Positions 25,819 to 34,605 of a DNA stretch of 53,148 nucleotides are shown in pieces. This DNA comes from Desulfobacterales bacterium. Its GTDB lineage: Bacteria; Desulfobacterota; Desulfobacteria; Desulfobacterales; C00003060. Below the pieces are notes generated by a model. It saw only the letters and a list, made by a program, of their open reading frames with translations, was not told where the DNA came from and made no database searches. The translations under genes and the position numbers were made by a program. Each line of letters begins with the position of its first letter. Position 1 is the first letter of the stretch. The DNA lies in the NCBI GenBank assembly GCA_013375395.1, contig JABXJW010000004.1, positions 1 through 53,148 on the forward strand, in the 5' to 3' direction.

Positions 25819-26625
25819 ATGGTGATCGTTCAATCAGCAGGCATTACCGACGCAGGTAGAAAGAGGAAGAGCAACGAAGATGCCATGCTGCTTGATGACG
25901 ACGGGGGGCTTTATGTTGTGGCAGACGGCGTAGGAGGCCACCGGGCGGGGGAGGTGGCCAGCAGGCTTGTTGTTGATACTATTCGGGGCCATATGGACAG
26001 TTTCAAGGGCAGCGACGCCGAAGAGTCTGCCGATTTCGACGGGACCCTCTCTATTGAGGCCAACCGGCTTCTTTCCTCAATCCAGGTGGCTAACCGGGTA
26101 GTGCACCAGGCATCCAACAGCAAGGAATCATTGCGCGGTATGGGCTCCACCGTGTCGGCGGTCTATTTCGCTGCCGACACCTTCGTAGCGGCCAACGTAG
26201 GCGACAGTCCAATCTATCTGGTCCGTGATGGGACCATAGAACTGCTGTGCGAACTCCACACGGTGATGGCAGAGCAGGCTGCTGTCGATCCCCACGGGAT
26301 CGACAGGCTGGGGAGAAATTACAGACATATGCTCACCAGGGCCATAGGGGTTGAGGAAACGGTAAAGGCCTGTATCAGTGAGATTCAGTTGTTCAAGGGC
26401 GATATCATAGTTATCGGTTCCGACGGCTTAAGCGATAAGGTCCCGTCTGAAGAGATATTGGATGTGGTCAATAAAGATAGGCCTGATAATGCCTGCCGGT
26501 CGCTTGTGGATCTGGCCAACGAACGTGGTGGAGATGACAATGCAACCGTTATTGTGCTGAAGGTAAAGGCGCTCAAACAAGAAACAGGAGGGATTCTCGG
26601 ATTGATCTCTCGGATCATCTCTTAG
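25819..26625 (+). CDS. PP2C-family Ser/Thr protein phosphatase
   Basis: 268-residue metal-dependent phosphatase of the PPM/PP2C family. It has the N-terminal SNEDAML motif, the metal-binding VVADGVGGHRAGE motif near residue 35, GDSPIYLVRDG, IVIGSDGLSDKV near 200, and the final GGDDNATVIVLKV. It is expected to reverse phosphorylation by the flanking kinases. The N-terminus is soluble and there is no membrane segment. A start ATG with GGAGT upstream follows the palindromic repeat. Confidence 0.93.
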   Translation: MVIVQSAGITDAGRKRKSNEDAMLLDDDGGLYVVADGVGGHRAGEVASRLVVDTIRGHMDSFKGSDAEESADFDGTLSIEANRLLSSIQVANRVVHQASNSKESLRGMGSTVSAVYFAADTFVAANVGDSPIYLVRDGTIELLCELHTVMAEQAAVDPHGIDRLGRNYRHMLTRAIGVEETVKACISEIQLFKGDIIVIGSDGLSDKVPSEEILDVVNKDRPDNACRSLVDLANERGGDDNATVIVLKVKALKQETGGILGLISRIIS

Positions 26626-26636
26626 AATCCTTTTTG

Positions 26637-26684
26637 TTATGTTTTTAATCCCCCGTCCGCTGCGGCGGGGGATTAAAAACATAA
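26637..26684. terminator. 19-bp perfect hairpin between PP2C and FHA genes
   Basis: Arms 26637-26655 (TTATGTTTTTAATCCCCCG) and 26666-26684 are perfectly complementary with a 10-base loop. The outer parts are A/T runs on both sides, so it could terminate in either direction. It lies 11 bases after the PP2C stop and 18 bases before the FHA start. Confidence 0.6.
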
Positions 26685-26702
26685 TAAAGAAAGGGGCTTG
26701 CG

Positions 26703-27410
26703 ATGCCGACTTTGATGCTTAAGTTCCAGGGAAAGACCATTAAAGAGTATCGCCTTGAAAAAGGAAAGTCTCTGAGCATCGGCCGGAAAGACGACAATGA
26801 TGTGGTTATCGAGAACCTTGCTGTATCCGGACACCATGCCAAGATAGACTCTGTGGATGACGGTTTTTTGCTGACCGATCTGAAAAGCAAAAACGGCTCC
26901 TTTGTCAATGAAAATCTTGTCACTTCTCACTGGCTCAAACACGGGGACGTCATGACCATCGGCAAGCATAGTGTTGTTTTTGCGTACGAGGAGGGTGAAT
27001 CTCGACTCCACGAGGCTCCGGATGCGATGGACCAGACAATGGTAATGGATACCGGCAAGTATCGAGACATGCTGGCCAAGAGTCTGCCAAATGGGGCCAA
27101 ACAGGTGCTGGAAGGTGAGCCCGTCGGTATTTTGTCATTTTTGTCCGGCGGCCGGGGAGAGATGGGGATTACCAAAAAGTTGGCCAAAATCGGTAAAGAT
27201 TCTTCCTCCGACATTGTGGTGGACGGTTTCATGGTGGGGCCGACGGCAGCCACCGTAAGCAAGAGGCCAAACGGATATTATTTGAGCTATGTTGGGGGAA
27301 TGGCCAAACCAAAAGTCAACGGTGAAACCGTGAAAGAATCAGTCAAACTTGAAGAGTTTGATGTAATAGAGATAGGCTCGGTGAAACTACAGTTCATCTA
27401 TAAGGACTAG
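26703..27410 (+). CDS. double FHA-domain protein
   Basis: 235-residue soluble protein. Residues about 5-95 form a forkhead-associated domain (SIGRKDDNDVVIENLAVSGHH, then LKSKNGSFVNE), which binds phosphothreonine peptides. A second, more degenerate FHA-like fold spans about 150-235 (AKIGKDSSSDIVVDGFMVGP, then PKVNGETVKES) and lacks the SxxH of the first. The linker contains DQTMVMDTG, a Thr-rich spot resembling kinase phosphorylation sites of other FHA adaptors. It probably reads out phosphorylation by the neighbouring kinases. Confidence 0.9.
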   Translation: MPTLMLKFQGKTIKEYRLEKGKSLSIGRKDDNDVVIENLAVSGHHAKIDSVDDGFLLTDLKSKNGSFVNENLVTSHWLKHGDVMTIGKHSVVFAYEEGESRLHEAPDAMDQTMVMDTGKYRDMLAKSLPNGAKQVLEGEPVGILSFLSGGRGEMGITKKLAKIGKDSSSDIVVDGFMVGPTAATVSKRPNGYYLSYVGGMAKPKVNGETVKESVKLEEFDVIEIGSVKLQFIYKD

Positions 27411-27479
27411 CAAAACCTCCCTTCCCTGAAGGAAGCGGGTTCTGCTGCGGCGCGCTTCGTACAAGGATGAGCGAGCAGG

Positions 27480-28772
27480 TCAAAAGGCCTTCTTTGACAA
27501 CAAGATGTTGCTGCGTGTCAGTCGCTGGATCAGGGTGTTGGAAAAGATCTTGTAGAAACTAAGTTGTGTGCCCGCGGACGTCTGGTCTATGAGCGAGGCG
27601 TTGATCTTCATCAAAATGGTATCGCGGAGCGTTTCAATAGTGGCGGTCCGTGTGGTCTTGGCCAAGTACGCCATTTCACCGAAGCAGTCACCCTGTTCCA
27701 ACACGGCCAATTGCGCCCGCTGCTTTTTGACAATAACCTTGCCGACAACAATAATGTAGAAACAGTCTTCTATCTGCCCTTCGGCAATTACGGTCTCACC
27801 GGCTTCGTGCTTGAGCCACTGAGTGGCCTTGAGGACCTCTGTCAGTTCAGTTGAAGCAAAATCTTTGAAGAAACCTATTTTCTTAATGGCATTGAGTTTC
27901 TCCGCAGAATCGATTTCTTCATCCAAGAACCTAAGACTATCGAAAGATGCAGACAGTTCCGAGGCTAATTGCGAGGCAGTCCGGTAACGTTTTGCCAAGT
28001 CCTTTTCCAAAGCCCGCGTGACTATGCGCTCCAGAGATTCGGGAACATCACGCCGGTGCTTCTTCAAGGACTCGGGGTTTTCATTGGTTATCTTGAAAAA
28101 TGTGGCCACGTCCGAGTCGGCCTCAAAGGGTTTGGTTCCTGTCAGGAGTTCATACATCACCGCGCCCAAGGAGAAGAAGTCGGACTGCGATGTCTGCGGT
28201 TCGTTGCGAATTTGTTCGGGTGAAGTGTATGAGACAGAACCGGCCAAACTTCCCTCTGGACGACGGCCAGAGGCGCCCTCCACCGCAGCAATGCCGAAGT
28301 CGGAAATCTTGGCGCCGCCTTGCGCGGAAATCATGATGTTTGTCGGTTTGATGTCGCGGTGGATGACTCCGTTTTGGTGAGCGTAGCCAAGGGCCTTGGT
28401 GCACTGGAAGATGATTTTCACCACCTTTTCGAGCGGCAGCAGGTTTTCCTTCCGGCAGTACTTTTTCAAGGTGGATCCGTCGACATATTCCATGACCAGG
28501 TAGCTCTGGTTGTCTTCCACCGCAGCATCGTACACCGATACGATGTGAGGATGCGTTAATTTACCCGCAACCTTGGCTTCGTGGAAGAATTTTTCCTGAA
28601 ACCGCTCAAGCCCCCGTGGGTCCACAGGAGGAGAGGTCAAGGTGGTTTTGATGGCCACAAGGCGATCAATAAAAGGGTCCTGGGCCAGATAGACCACACC
28701 CATGCCCCCGCTCCCCAGTTTCCGGACAACTTGGTATCTGCCTATTTTATGAGGTATTTCTGGATACTTCAC
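27480..28772 (-). CDS. Ser/Thr protein kinase with C-terminal cyclic-nucleotide-binding domain
   Basis: 430 residues from a GTG at 28772 with AGGA upstream; a longer in-frame start at 28934 runs through repeat DNA. The kinase (about 10-270) has GSGGMGVVYLAQD, AIKTT, HRDIKPTNIM, DFGIA and SVSYTSPEQ. The C-terminal domain (about 310-425) is CAP/cNMP-like (FYIIVVGKVIVKK, then GDCFGEMAYLAKTTRTATI), where cAMP or cGMP would bind the phosphate cassette around GEMA..RTAT. It is soluble and faces the FHA gene convergently. Fusion of a Hanks kinase with a cNMP domain suggests direct second-messenger control, like a one-chain PKG. Confidence 0.9.
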   Translation of the reverse strand: MKYPEIPHKIGRYQVVRKLGSGGMGVVYLAQDPFIDRLVAIKTTLTSPPVDPRGLERFQEKFFHEAKVAGKLTHPHIVSVYDAAVEDNQSYLVMEYVDGSTLKKYCRKENLLPLEKVVKIIFQCTKALGYAHQNGVIHRDIKPTNIMISAQGGAKISDFGIAAVEGASGRRPEGSLAGSVSYTSPEQIRNEPQTSQSDFFSLGAVMYELLTGTKPFEADSDVATFFKITNENPESLKKHRRDVPESLERIVTRALEKDLAKRYRTASQLASELSASFDSLRFLDEEIDSAEKLNAIKKIGFFKDFASTELTEVLKATQWLKHEAGETVIAEGQIEDCFYIIVVGKVIVKKQRAQLAVLEQGDCFGEMAYLAKTTRTATIETLRDTILMKINASLIDQTSAGTQLSFYKIFSNTLIQRLTRSNILLSKKAF

Positions 28773-28940
28773 GAAATCTATCCTAATCCGGGCAAGCCCG
28801 CCCGACATTCGCCTGACCTGCCTGCCAGTGCCAGGCATTGGCAGGCGGGAGCGCAGCCGATGGCGGACGGGCCGGAACCAAAAACCGGCTATGAGGCGAA
28901 TGGCAAACCCCTTAGCCCTTTGCCGGTCACTCACGAAAAG
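28773..28940. repeat. repeat-rich leader of the cNMP kinase gene
   Basis: Contains an inverted repeat CCTGCCAGTGCCAGGCATTGG... (about 28818-28850) and the word TTGCCGGTCA that also occurs near the hisS-proximal palindrome. The frame is open through it but it is unlikely to be translated. Confidence 0.35.
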
Positions 28941-29199
28941 GCATCATGAGTCCCTATCTATATGATGTCGGGTAGTCAATGTATTTCTTGGTAATTTTGT
29001 TTCCACCAAAAAACAGTTATCATAAAACGCTCTTGACTGGAAGACTCTTTGGAGCGAACCTCACCGATTGCACAAAATGTGATAGTGTATTAGACACCAA
29101 AACCTGTTACCTTTCAAGATCCTTGACAAAAACTCGCTTTGATGGTAGAGACTTTTTTCAAATCCATACTGATCGTTCTTGACCCAAAAAAGAGGATGC

Positions 29200-29250
29200 C
29201 GTGAACCGAACGCCAAGACCCTGTTTTTCGTGAAGAAAGGTGGGGTTTTG
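29200..29250. repeat. AAGACCC hairpin motif (copy 3)
   Basis: GTGAACCGAAC then CCAAGACCC, a T-rich/A-rich hairpin, and GGGGTTTT. It is the same arrangement as at 22291. The outer AAGACCC/GGGTTTT pairing includes one G-U. Confidence 0.4.
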
Positions 29251-29375
29251 TGTTTTTCAGGCTGTTGCCAAATAACGACAATACGGATTCCATCCCGTTT
29301 TTGATACGGCCCTTGTATCTATCGTCAAACTTTGGAAACCGGGAAACTGCAGGAAGACGTGGACAACCTTAGCTA

Positions 29376-29640
29376 GTGCCCATCCATAAATGAATTTCAA
29401 AACTCTGGGCACTGATGTCAGTTTCCAATTCAGAAATGAGCAATTTTTCGCAAGGTCAAGGGTAATTCCGCAGGACTGCGGAATTGGACAGCCATCAGGC
29501 TGCCCGCAAGGGCGAGGGGCATGGATGCCCCGAGTCAAATCAAGGGATTGCGCGGAGACGTACATTGGTACGTCGCACAAGCGATCCCGCAGATTGACGC
29601 CGATATTGCGGAAAAGGGCCATTTATGGATGGAAACTTGC
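29376..29640. repeat. multi-hairpin mobile-type repeat with 13-bp terminal inverted repeats
   Basis: The ends CCATCCATAAATG (29380-29392) and CATTTATGGATGG (29620-29632) are perfect. Inside are consecutive short perfect palindromes: AATTCCGCAG/CTGCGGAATT (29464-29485), CAGCC/GGCTG (29489-29502), GGGGCAT/ATGCCCC (29516-29531) and GACGTAC/GTACGTC (29557-29574). No gene. Confidence 0.65.
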
Positions 29641-29675
29641 TAATATTCTTTAAGTAGACGTATCAGCTCGTGTCA

Positions 29676-31478
29676 TCATTTCAGGGTTCGCAGCTTCAAG
29701 GAGAGTTCCTCAAGCTGGGCAACCGATGCCTCGCAAGGGGCTCCAGTAAGGAGGCAGGCTGCCTTTTGGGTCTTTGGAAAGGCGATAACGTCCCGGATGG
29801 AACTCTGTTTGGCCAGGAGCATAACGACTCTGTCAAACCCTATGGCAATACCGCCATGAGGGGGAGCGCCAAAATCGAGGGCCTCCAGAAGAAAGCCAAA
29901 CTTCTTCTCATAGGTATCACGGTCGATATCCAGGGCCTCAAACACCTTTTCCTGTACTGCACGCTGATGGTTGCGGATGCTGCCGCCGCCGATTTCAATT
30001 CCGTTAAGTACAAGGTCATAGCTCCTGGATCGAACAGCAATCGGGTCATGGGTAAGCAGCCCCATAAGTTCCTCAATGGGGGCCGTAAAGGGATGGTGCA
30101 CGGCTACATGCCGTTTTTCATCCTCGTCATATTCCACCAGGGGAAATTCGGTCACCCACACAAAGTCGTATCGGCCCTGGTCGATCAAATTCAGCTTCTT
30201 AGCCAGGCGGCTTCTGAGCCGCCCCAGGGCCTCGTTCACCACTCCGGGTTGATCGGCAATGGAAAAAACAAGGTCACCGGGTTCCATGTCAAGCCGCACC
30301 TTGAGAGCCTGCTTTTGCGAATCGGTAAAGAATTTGGCAATAGGCGATTGCCAGGCATCGGGCCGGACCTTGATCCAGGCCAGGCCTTTGGCTTTGTATA
30401 TGGCCACAAACTCCGTCAGCTCATCGATCTCTTTTCGGGAAAAACCGATGCATCCTTTTGCATTAACGGCTTTTGCCAGGCCGCCGGATTTCACTACGTC
30501 TGCGAATGCCTCAAATTCAGAGGCGCCGACAATGTCAGACACATCTTTTAGCTCCAGGCCGAATCGAAGGTCAGGTTTATCCAGGCCGAATCGGCCGGTT
30601 GCCTCTTCATGGGTCAGTCGCTTGAACGGGCGCTTGATCTTTGTGCCGAGGGCCTTCTTAAAAATGGAGGCCATCATCCCTTCGGTGACCTTTATCACAT
30701 CATTTTCTGTTACAAATGACATCTCCAGGTCGATCTGGGTGAATTCCGGCTGTCGATCCGCACGAAGGTCTTCATCCCGAAAGCACCGAACAATCTGGTA
30801 ATATCTGTCAAAGCCGGCCAGCATCAGAAGTTGCTTGAAGATCTGAGGGGACTGAGGCAGCGCATAGAATTGTCCGGGATTGACCCGGCTTGGCACCAGG
30901 TAATCCCGCGCGCCTTCCGGTGTGCTCTTGGTCAGGAAAGGCGTCTCAATATCAAGGAATCCTAAGCCGTTCAGATAGGAACGAATCGCCGCAGCCGCCT
31001 GGTGCCTGATGGCAAGATTTCTCTGCAATGCCGGCCGTCGCATGTCAAGATAGCGGTAACGCAGAGCGATATTGTCGGATACCTGTGTATCGTCTTCAAG
31101 GACAAACGGCGTGGTACGCGACAGGTTCAGTATCCTCAGTTCCGATGCCATGACTTCGATCTCGCCTGTTTTCAACTTGGAATTAGTCATCCCCTCGGGC
31201 CTGGGCCTGACATTTCCCCGAACTGCAAGCACAAACTCGTTTCGAATGGCATGTGCCTTGTCGTGAACAGCCTTGTTGTACTCAGGGTTGAAAACCACCT
31301 GCGTGATCCCTTCGCGGTCGCGAAGGTCTACAAATATCAGGCCGCCATGGTCCCGCCTACGCTGGACCCAACCCATCAGTGCCACTTCTTTGCCTTTGTC
31401 TTTGGCCGTCAACTGCGAACAGTTGTGGGTTCGTTTCATCTGTCCGAGGGATTCAAGCAAGATTTTGTCTTTCATCAT
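29676..31478 (-). CDS. aspS: aspartate--tRNA ligase
   Basis: 600-residue class II aminoacyl-tRNA synthetase of the bacterial AspRS type. The N-terminal OB-fold anticodon domain ([22 protein letters not shown]) is followed by the catalytic core with [27 protein letters not shown] and the bacterial GAD insertion. Motif 3 is [15 protein letters not shown]. The length is as expected. The start at 31478 ([12 protein letters not shown]) gives the short extension seen in deltaproteobacterial AspRS; an ATG at 31439 (MKRTHNC) is the minimal start. It charges tRNA-Asp and possibly tRNA-Asn. It lies downstream of hisS with about 60 bases between, probably one operon. Confidence 0.97.
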   Translation of the reverse strand: MMKDKILLESLGQMKRTHNCSQLTAKDKGKEVALMGWVQRRRDHGGLIFVDLRDREGITQVVFNPEYNKAVHDKAHAIRNEFVLAVRGNVRPRPEGMTNSKLKTGEIEVMASELRILNLSRTTPFVLEDDTQVSDNIALRYRYLDMRRPALQRNLAIRHQAAAAIRSYLNGLGFLDIETPFLTKSTPEGARDYLVPSRVNPGQFYALPQSPQIFKQLLMLAGFDRYYQIVRCFRDEDLRADRQPEFTQIDLEMSFVTENDVIKVTEGMMASIFKKALGTKIKRPFKRLTHEEATGRFGLDKPDLRFGLELKDVSDIVGASEFEAFADVVKSGGLAKAVNAKGCIGFSRKEIDELTEFVAIYKAKGLAWIKVRPDAWQSPIAKFFTDSQKQALKVRLDMEPGDLVFSIADQPGVVNEALGRLRSRLAKKLNLIDQGRYDFVWVTEFPLVEYDEDEKRHVAVHHPFTAPIEELMGLLTHDPIAVRSRSYDLVLNGIEIGGGSIRNHQRAVQEKVFEALDIDRDTYEKKFGFLLEALDFGAPPHGGIAIGFDRVVMLLAKQSSIRDVIAFPKTQKAACLLTGAPCEASVAQLEELSLKLRTLK

Positions 31479-31538
31479 TCGCCGCCGGCCTCTTAGGCAT
31501 AGTCCCTATGCCTGATTTTTACTTCCGGTTTATCCGGA

Positions 31539-32795
31539 TTAATTCCTTGTTTTGTTGACAACAACTTCTACCAGGTCTTGGAGCCGAACCTTTTCCTGCT
31601 CCTTGGTACTCATGTTCCTCAGCTCTGCACTTCCCTCTTCCAGTTCGCGGTCACCGACGATAAGCACATACGGAGCGCCCAGTTTATTTGCCCGCCGCAT
31701 CTGGGCCTTAAGGCTCCGATCGGCAAAATCCATCTCGGTACGAACATTTTGCATTCTCAACTCTTGCAGCCAGCCGAAGGCCCTGTCCTGGGCTCCCGTG
31801 CCCAGGGCAGCGATAAAGAGATGGGGTCGCTTTTCAAGGCCCTGTCTCTGGTGCGCAAGAAGCTCGATTAATCGATCAACGCCGATGGCAAACCCGATAC
31901 CGGGTTGATCCGGCCCGCCTAAGGCCTTAACAAGGGAGTCATATCTTCCTCCGCCTGCCACTGCGTCCTGGGCCCCCAAGGCCTCGGCAAGGACTTCAAA
32001 GGCAGTGCGAGTGTAATAATCCAATCCCCTCACCAGGCGGTGGTTTGTCTGATAGGGTATTTGAAACCTTTCCAGGCTCGCCTGAACTGTCTCAAAATGG
32101 CTCCTGCATTGATCACAAAGGTGATCCAGGATCGATGGAGCATCCAGCATGGCCTCCTTGCATGCCGGCACCTTGCAGTCGAAGATCCTCAAAGGGTTTT
32201 TCTCCCGCCTCCTGAGGCAGTCCGAACACAGTTCAGCGGTGCTCTCTGTCAAGAACGATCTTAATGCCTCCTTGAAATGTGGACGGCAGGCCGCACAACC
32301 CAGGGAGTTGATATGAAGCATGATGCCGGAAAGCTCAAGGCGGCCCATTAGGGTCATCAACAGCAGGATCAGCTCTGCATCCGCCCTTGGGTCCTCCAGC
32401 CCGAAGACCTCTGCGTTTATTTGGTAAAACTGCCGGTACCGGCCTTTCTGGGGACGCTCCCTGCGGAACATCGGCCCGATCGTGTACAGTTTCCATACCG
32501 GGTCTTTTGCATACAACTTGTGCTCTATGTAAGCCCTCACGACCGAGGCCGTGGCCTCGGGCCGCATGGTGAGAGATGCACCGCTTCGATCTGCAAAGGT
32601 GTACATTTCTTTTTCCACAATATCGGTATCGGCCCCAATGCTTCGGGCAAACAGCTCGGTCTGCTCAAGGACGGGGATTCTAAGTTCGGCAAAACCGAAG
32701 TCGTCAAACAATTGGCGCGCCACATCTTCAAGATGTTGCCACAGCGCGGTTTCAGCCGGAAGAATATCCTTAAATCCCCTTACAAGCGTGATCAT
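31539..32795 (-). CDS. hisS: histidine--tRNA ligase
   Basis: 418-residue class II HisRS. The start MITLVRGFKDILP is typical. Motif 2 is FRRERPQKGRYRQFYQ, the histidine-specific loop is LVRGLDYYTRTAFEV, and motif 3 is GIGFAIGVDRL. The C-terminal anticodon domain has MDFADRSLKAQMRRANKLGAPY. A cysteine-rich insertion (CAACRPHF, CSDCLRRREKN, CDQCRSHF) between motifs 2 and 3 could bind zinc, as in several bacterial HisRS. It is the first gene of a hisS-aspS pair. A palindrome lies just upstream. Confidence 0.97.
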   Translation of the reverse strand: MITLVRGFKDILPAETALWQHLEDVARQLFDDFGFAELRIPVLEQTELFARSIGADTDIVEKEMYTFADRSGASLTMRPEATASVVRAYIEHKLYAKDPVWKLYTIGPMFRRERPQKGRYRQFYQINAEVFGLEDPRADAELILLLMTLMGRLELSGIMLHINSLGCAACRPHFKEALRSFLTESTAELCSDCLRRREKNPLRIFDCKVPACKEAMLDAPSILDHLCDQCRSHFETVQASLERFQIPYQTNHRLVRGLDYYTRTAFEVLAEALGAQDAVAGGGRYDSLVKALGGPDQPGIGFAIGVDRLIELLAHQRQGLEKRPHLFIAALGTGAQDRAFGWLQELRMQNVRTEMDFADRSLKAQMRRANKLGAPYVLIVGDRELEEGSAELRNMSTKEQEKVRLQDLVEVVVNKTRN

Positions 32796-32826
32796 TGGCG
32801 ATTCATATCCACAAAAGCAGGCATAA

Positions 32827-32884
32827 GGCGAGGGGCAATGGGCTAAAGGCTAAGGGTTTTGCCTCTTGCCCATTGCCCCTCGCC
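32827..32884. repeat. 17-bp perfect inverted repeat upstream of hisS
   Basis: GGCGAGGGGCAATGGGC at 32827-32843 and its reverse complement at 32868-32884 have a 24-base loop. It lies 32 bases ahead of the hisS start on the minus strand, a place where it could form in the leader RNA. Confidence 0.6.
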
Positions 32885-32919
32885 GGTCAAATTCAAGCAG
32901 CTTGAGAACATAGCCGCAA

Positions 32920-33030
32920 TTTCTGCCCTCCGGGGCGTAGGCCCTCCGGGCTGTAGGCCTCCGGCTTGTATACCCTACGGCTCGGAAAGCTCTACGAACC
33001 GGAAGCCTCCGGGCCAGAGGCCCGAAAAAC
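32920..33030. repeat. palindromic repeat (family A, copy 3)
   Basis: TGTAGGCCTCCGGCTTGTA, then CCCTACGGCTCGGAAAGCTC, then TACGAACCGGAAGCC form nested hairpins. Further CCTCCGGGCC/GGCCCGAA words lie on both sides. It is closely similar to the copy at 25.75 kb and related to the one at 13.9 kb. Confidence 0.7.
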
Positions 33031-33156
33031 ACGAATTCTACAAATTATGGTTTTTTGCGTCAAAAGGTGGCTCTTTTAGCCCAAGACGGCCGCGTAAGTC
33101 AATGCAAATTACGAAAGCGTCAGAATTAGAATTGGTGTTTCGTTTCATATAGGCGG

Positions 33157-34605
33157 TCACTTACGCCAAAATTCCGGCACAAACAGGACAAGAACCGTGT
33201 AGATTTCGAGTCGCCCAAGGAGCATGCACAGGATGAGCAGCCACTTGCCAAGCGCCGGGATATGGGCATAATTCTCCGCGGGCCCCACCAGTCCCAGGCC
33301 AGGCCCGATGTTTCCAATGGTAGCTGCAACGGCTGCAAAGGATGTGACCACATCGACTCCCATAGCGGCAAGGAAAAAGGAGCATAGGATAAACATGCCC
33401 AGGTAAAGCATAAAATACCCCCATATGCTGTGCAGGACTTGATTCGATATGGGGCGGCCCGCCAGTTTGACCTGGGTCACTGCGCGGGGATGGATCAGGG
33501 AAAAGAGCTGCTTATACGAATGCTTCAAAAGGAGCATGATTCGCAGGCACTTCATCCCGCCGCCGGTAGAACCGGCTGATGCCCCCAGAAACATGCAAAA
33601 AAGTAAAATGCTTTGGGCAAGAGGCGGCCATCTTTCAAAATCCGCCGTGGTGTATCCGGTGGTCGTAATGATGGAGACCACCTGGAAGGCCCCGAAACGG
33701 ACAGCCTGTGAGAAGGTCTCGTATACCGCGTGATAGACATTGAAAGTGACTGCGACTGCGAAGATGGCGACTACACCCATGAAAAAACGGAACTCCGAAT
33801 TACGCCAGAACGACAGAGGATCGCCCTTCAAACATTGATAATGAAGGGAGAAGTTGATTCCGGCAAAGAGCATAAACAGGATCACCACCGTGTCGATGTA
33901 CGGACTTTGATACGATGCAATAGAGGCGTTTCGTGTGGAGAATCCCCCAGTGGCCATGGTCCCAAAGGTGTGACACAGGGCCTCAAACAGGTCCATGCCT
34001 CCCAGCATGAGCAGCGCTGTTTCCGTAGCGGAAAAAAGTACATAGACCTTCCACAAGACCATGGCCGTGTCTCTGATGCGAGGCTTTAATTTGTCAGGTA
34101 CCGGGCCCGGGACTTCTGCTTTGTAAAGCTGCATCCCTCCGATGCCCAGAAGGGGTAAGATGGCCAGGGAAAGTACAATAATCCCCATGCCGCCCAGCCA
34201 GTGAGTCAGGCTTCTCCAGAAGAGAAATCCTTGCGGCACTGCTTCTATCTGGGTCAAAACCGAAGCGCCGGTGGTGGTAAAACCTGAAATAGATTCAAAA
34301 AAGGCATCAGCAAAGCTGTTGAACACGCCCCCCCAATAATAAGGAAGTGCCCCGAAAAAACCAGCGGCGGTCCACCCGATCGCCACCACTCCCATCCCTT
34401 CGCGGTGGCTCATGATCTCGCCCTTGGAGCTTCTGAACAGAAAATAGAGTACTGCACCGCTTCCAAGGACGACTGACATCGATTTCAAGAGAGGCCCCAC
34501 ACTTCCGTCCTGGTAGTAGAGGCCGAAAAGTAGCGGGAAAAACATTGTCAAACCGAGAAAAAAGATCAAAATGCCTACCAGATGGAGTGTATAGCGGAGC
34601 CTCAT
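33157..34605 (-). CDS. trkH: Trk potassium uptake system membrane subunit
   Basis: 482-residue polytopic inner-membrane protein of the TrkH/KtrB family, which forms the K+ translocation pore. Pore-loop signatures are SISGFTTTGASVL, HTFGTMATGGFSTRN, TTTGYTTADFERWP and a last IGNIGPGLGLVG, each with the conserved Gly of a selectivity filter. The start follows the TrkA stop without a gap, so both subunits come from one transcript with trkA first. Confidence 0.96.
   Translation of the reverse strand: MRLRYTLHLVGILIFFLGLTMFFPLLFGLYYQDGSVGPLLKSMSVVLGSGAVLYFLFRSSKGEIMSHREGMGVVAIGWTAAGFFGALPYYWGGVFNSFADAFFESISGFTTTGASVLTQIEAVPQGFLFWRSLTHWLGGMGIIVLSLAILPLLGIGGMQLYKAEVPGPVPDKLKPRIRDTAMVLWKVYVLFSATETALLMLGGMDLFEALCHTFGTMATGGFSTRNASIASYQSPYIDTVVILFMLFAGINFSLHYQCLKGDPLSFWRNSEFRFFMGVVAIFAVAVTFNVYHAVYETFSQAVRFGAFQVVSIITTTGYTTADFERWPPLAQSILLFCMFLGASAGSTGGGMKCLRIMLLLKHSYKQLFSLIHPRAVTQVKLAGRPISNQVLHSIWGYFMLYLGMFILCSFFLAAMGVDVVTSFAAVAATIGNIGPGLGLVGPAENYAHIPALGKWLLILCMLLGRLEIYTVLVLFVPEFWRK

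Noticed and set aside
29670-30551. 293-codon frame on the plus strand
   Set aside because: It is antisense to the 3' part of aspS, which has full AspRS motifs. A long shadow frame is expected from codon bias.
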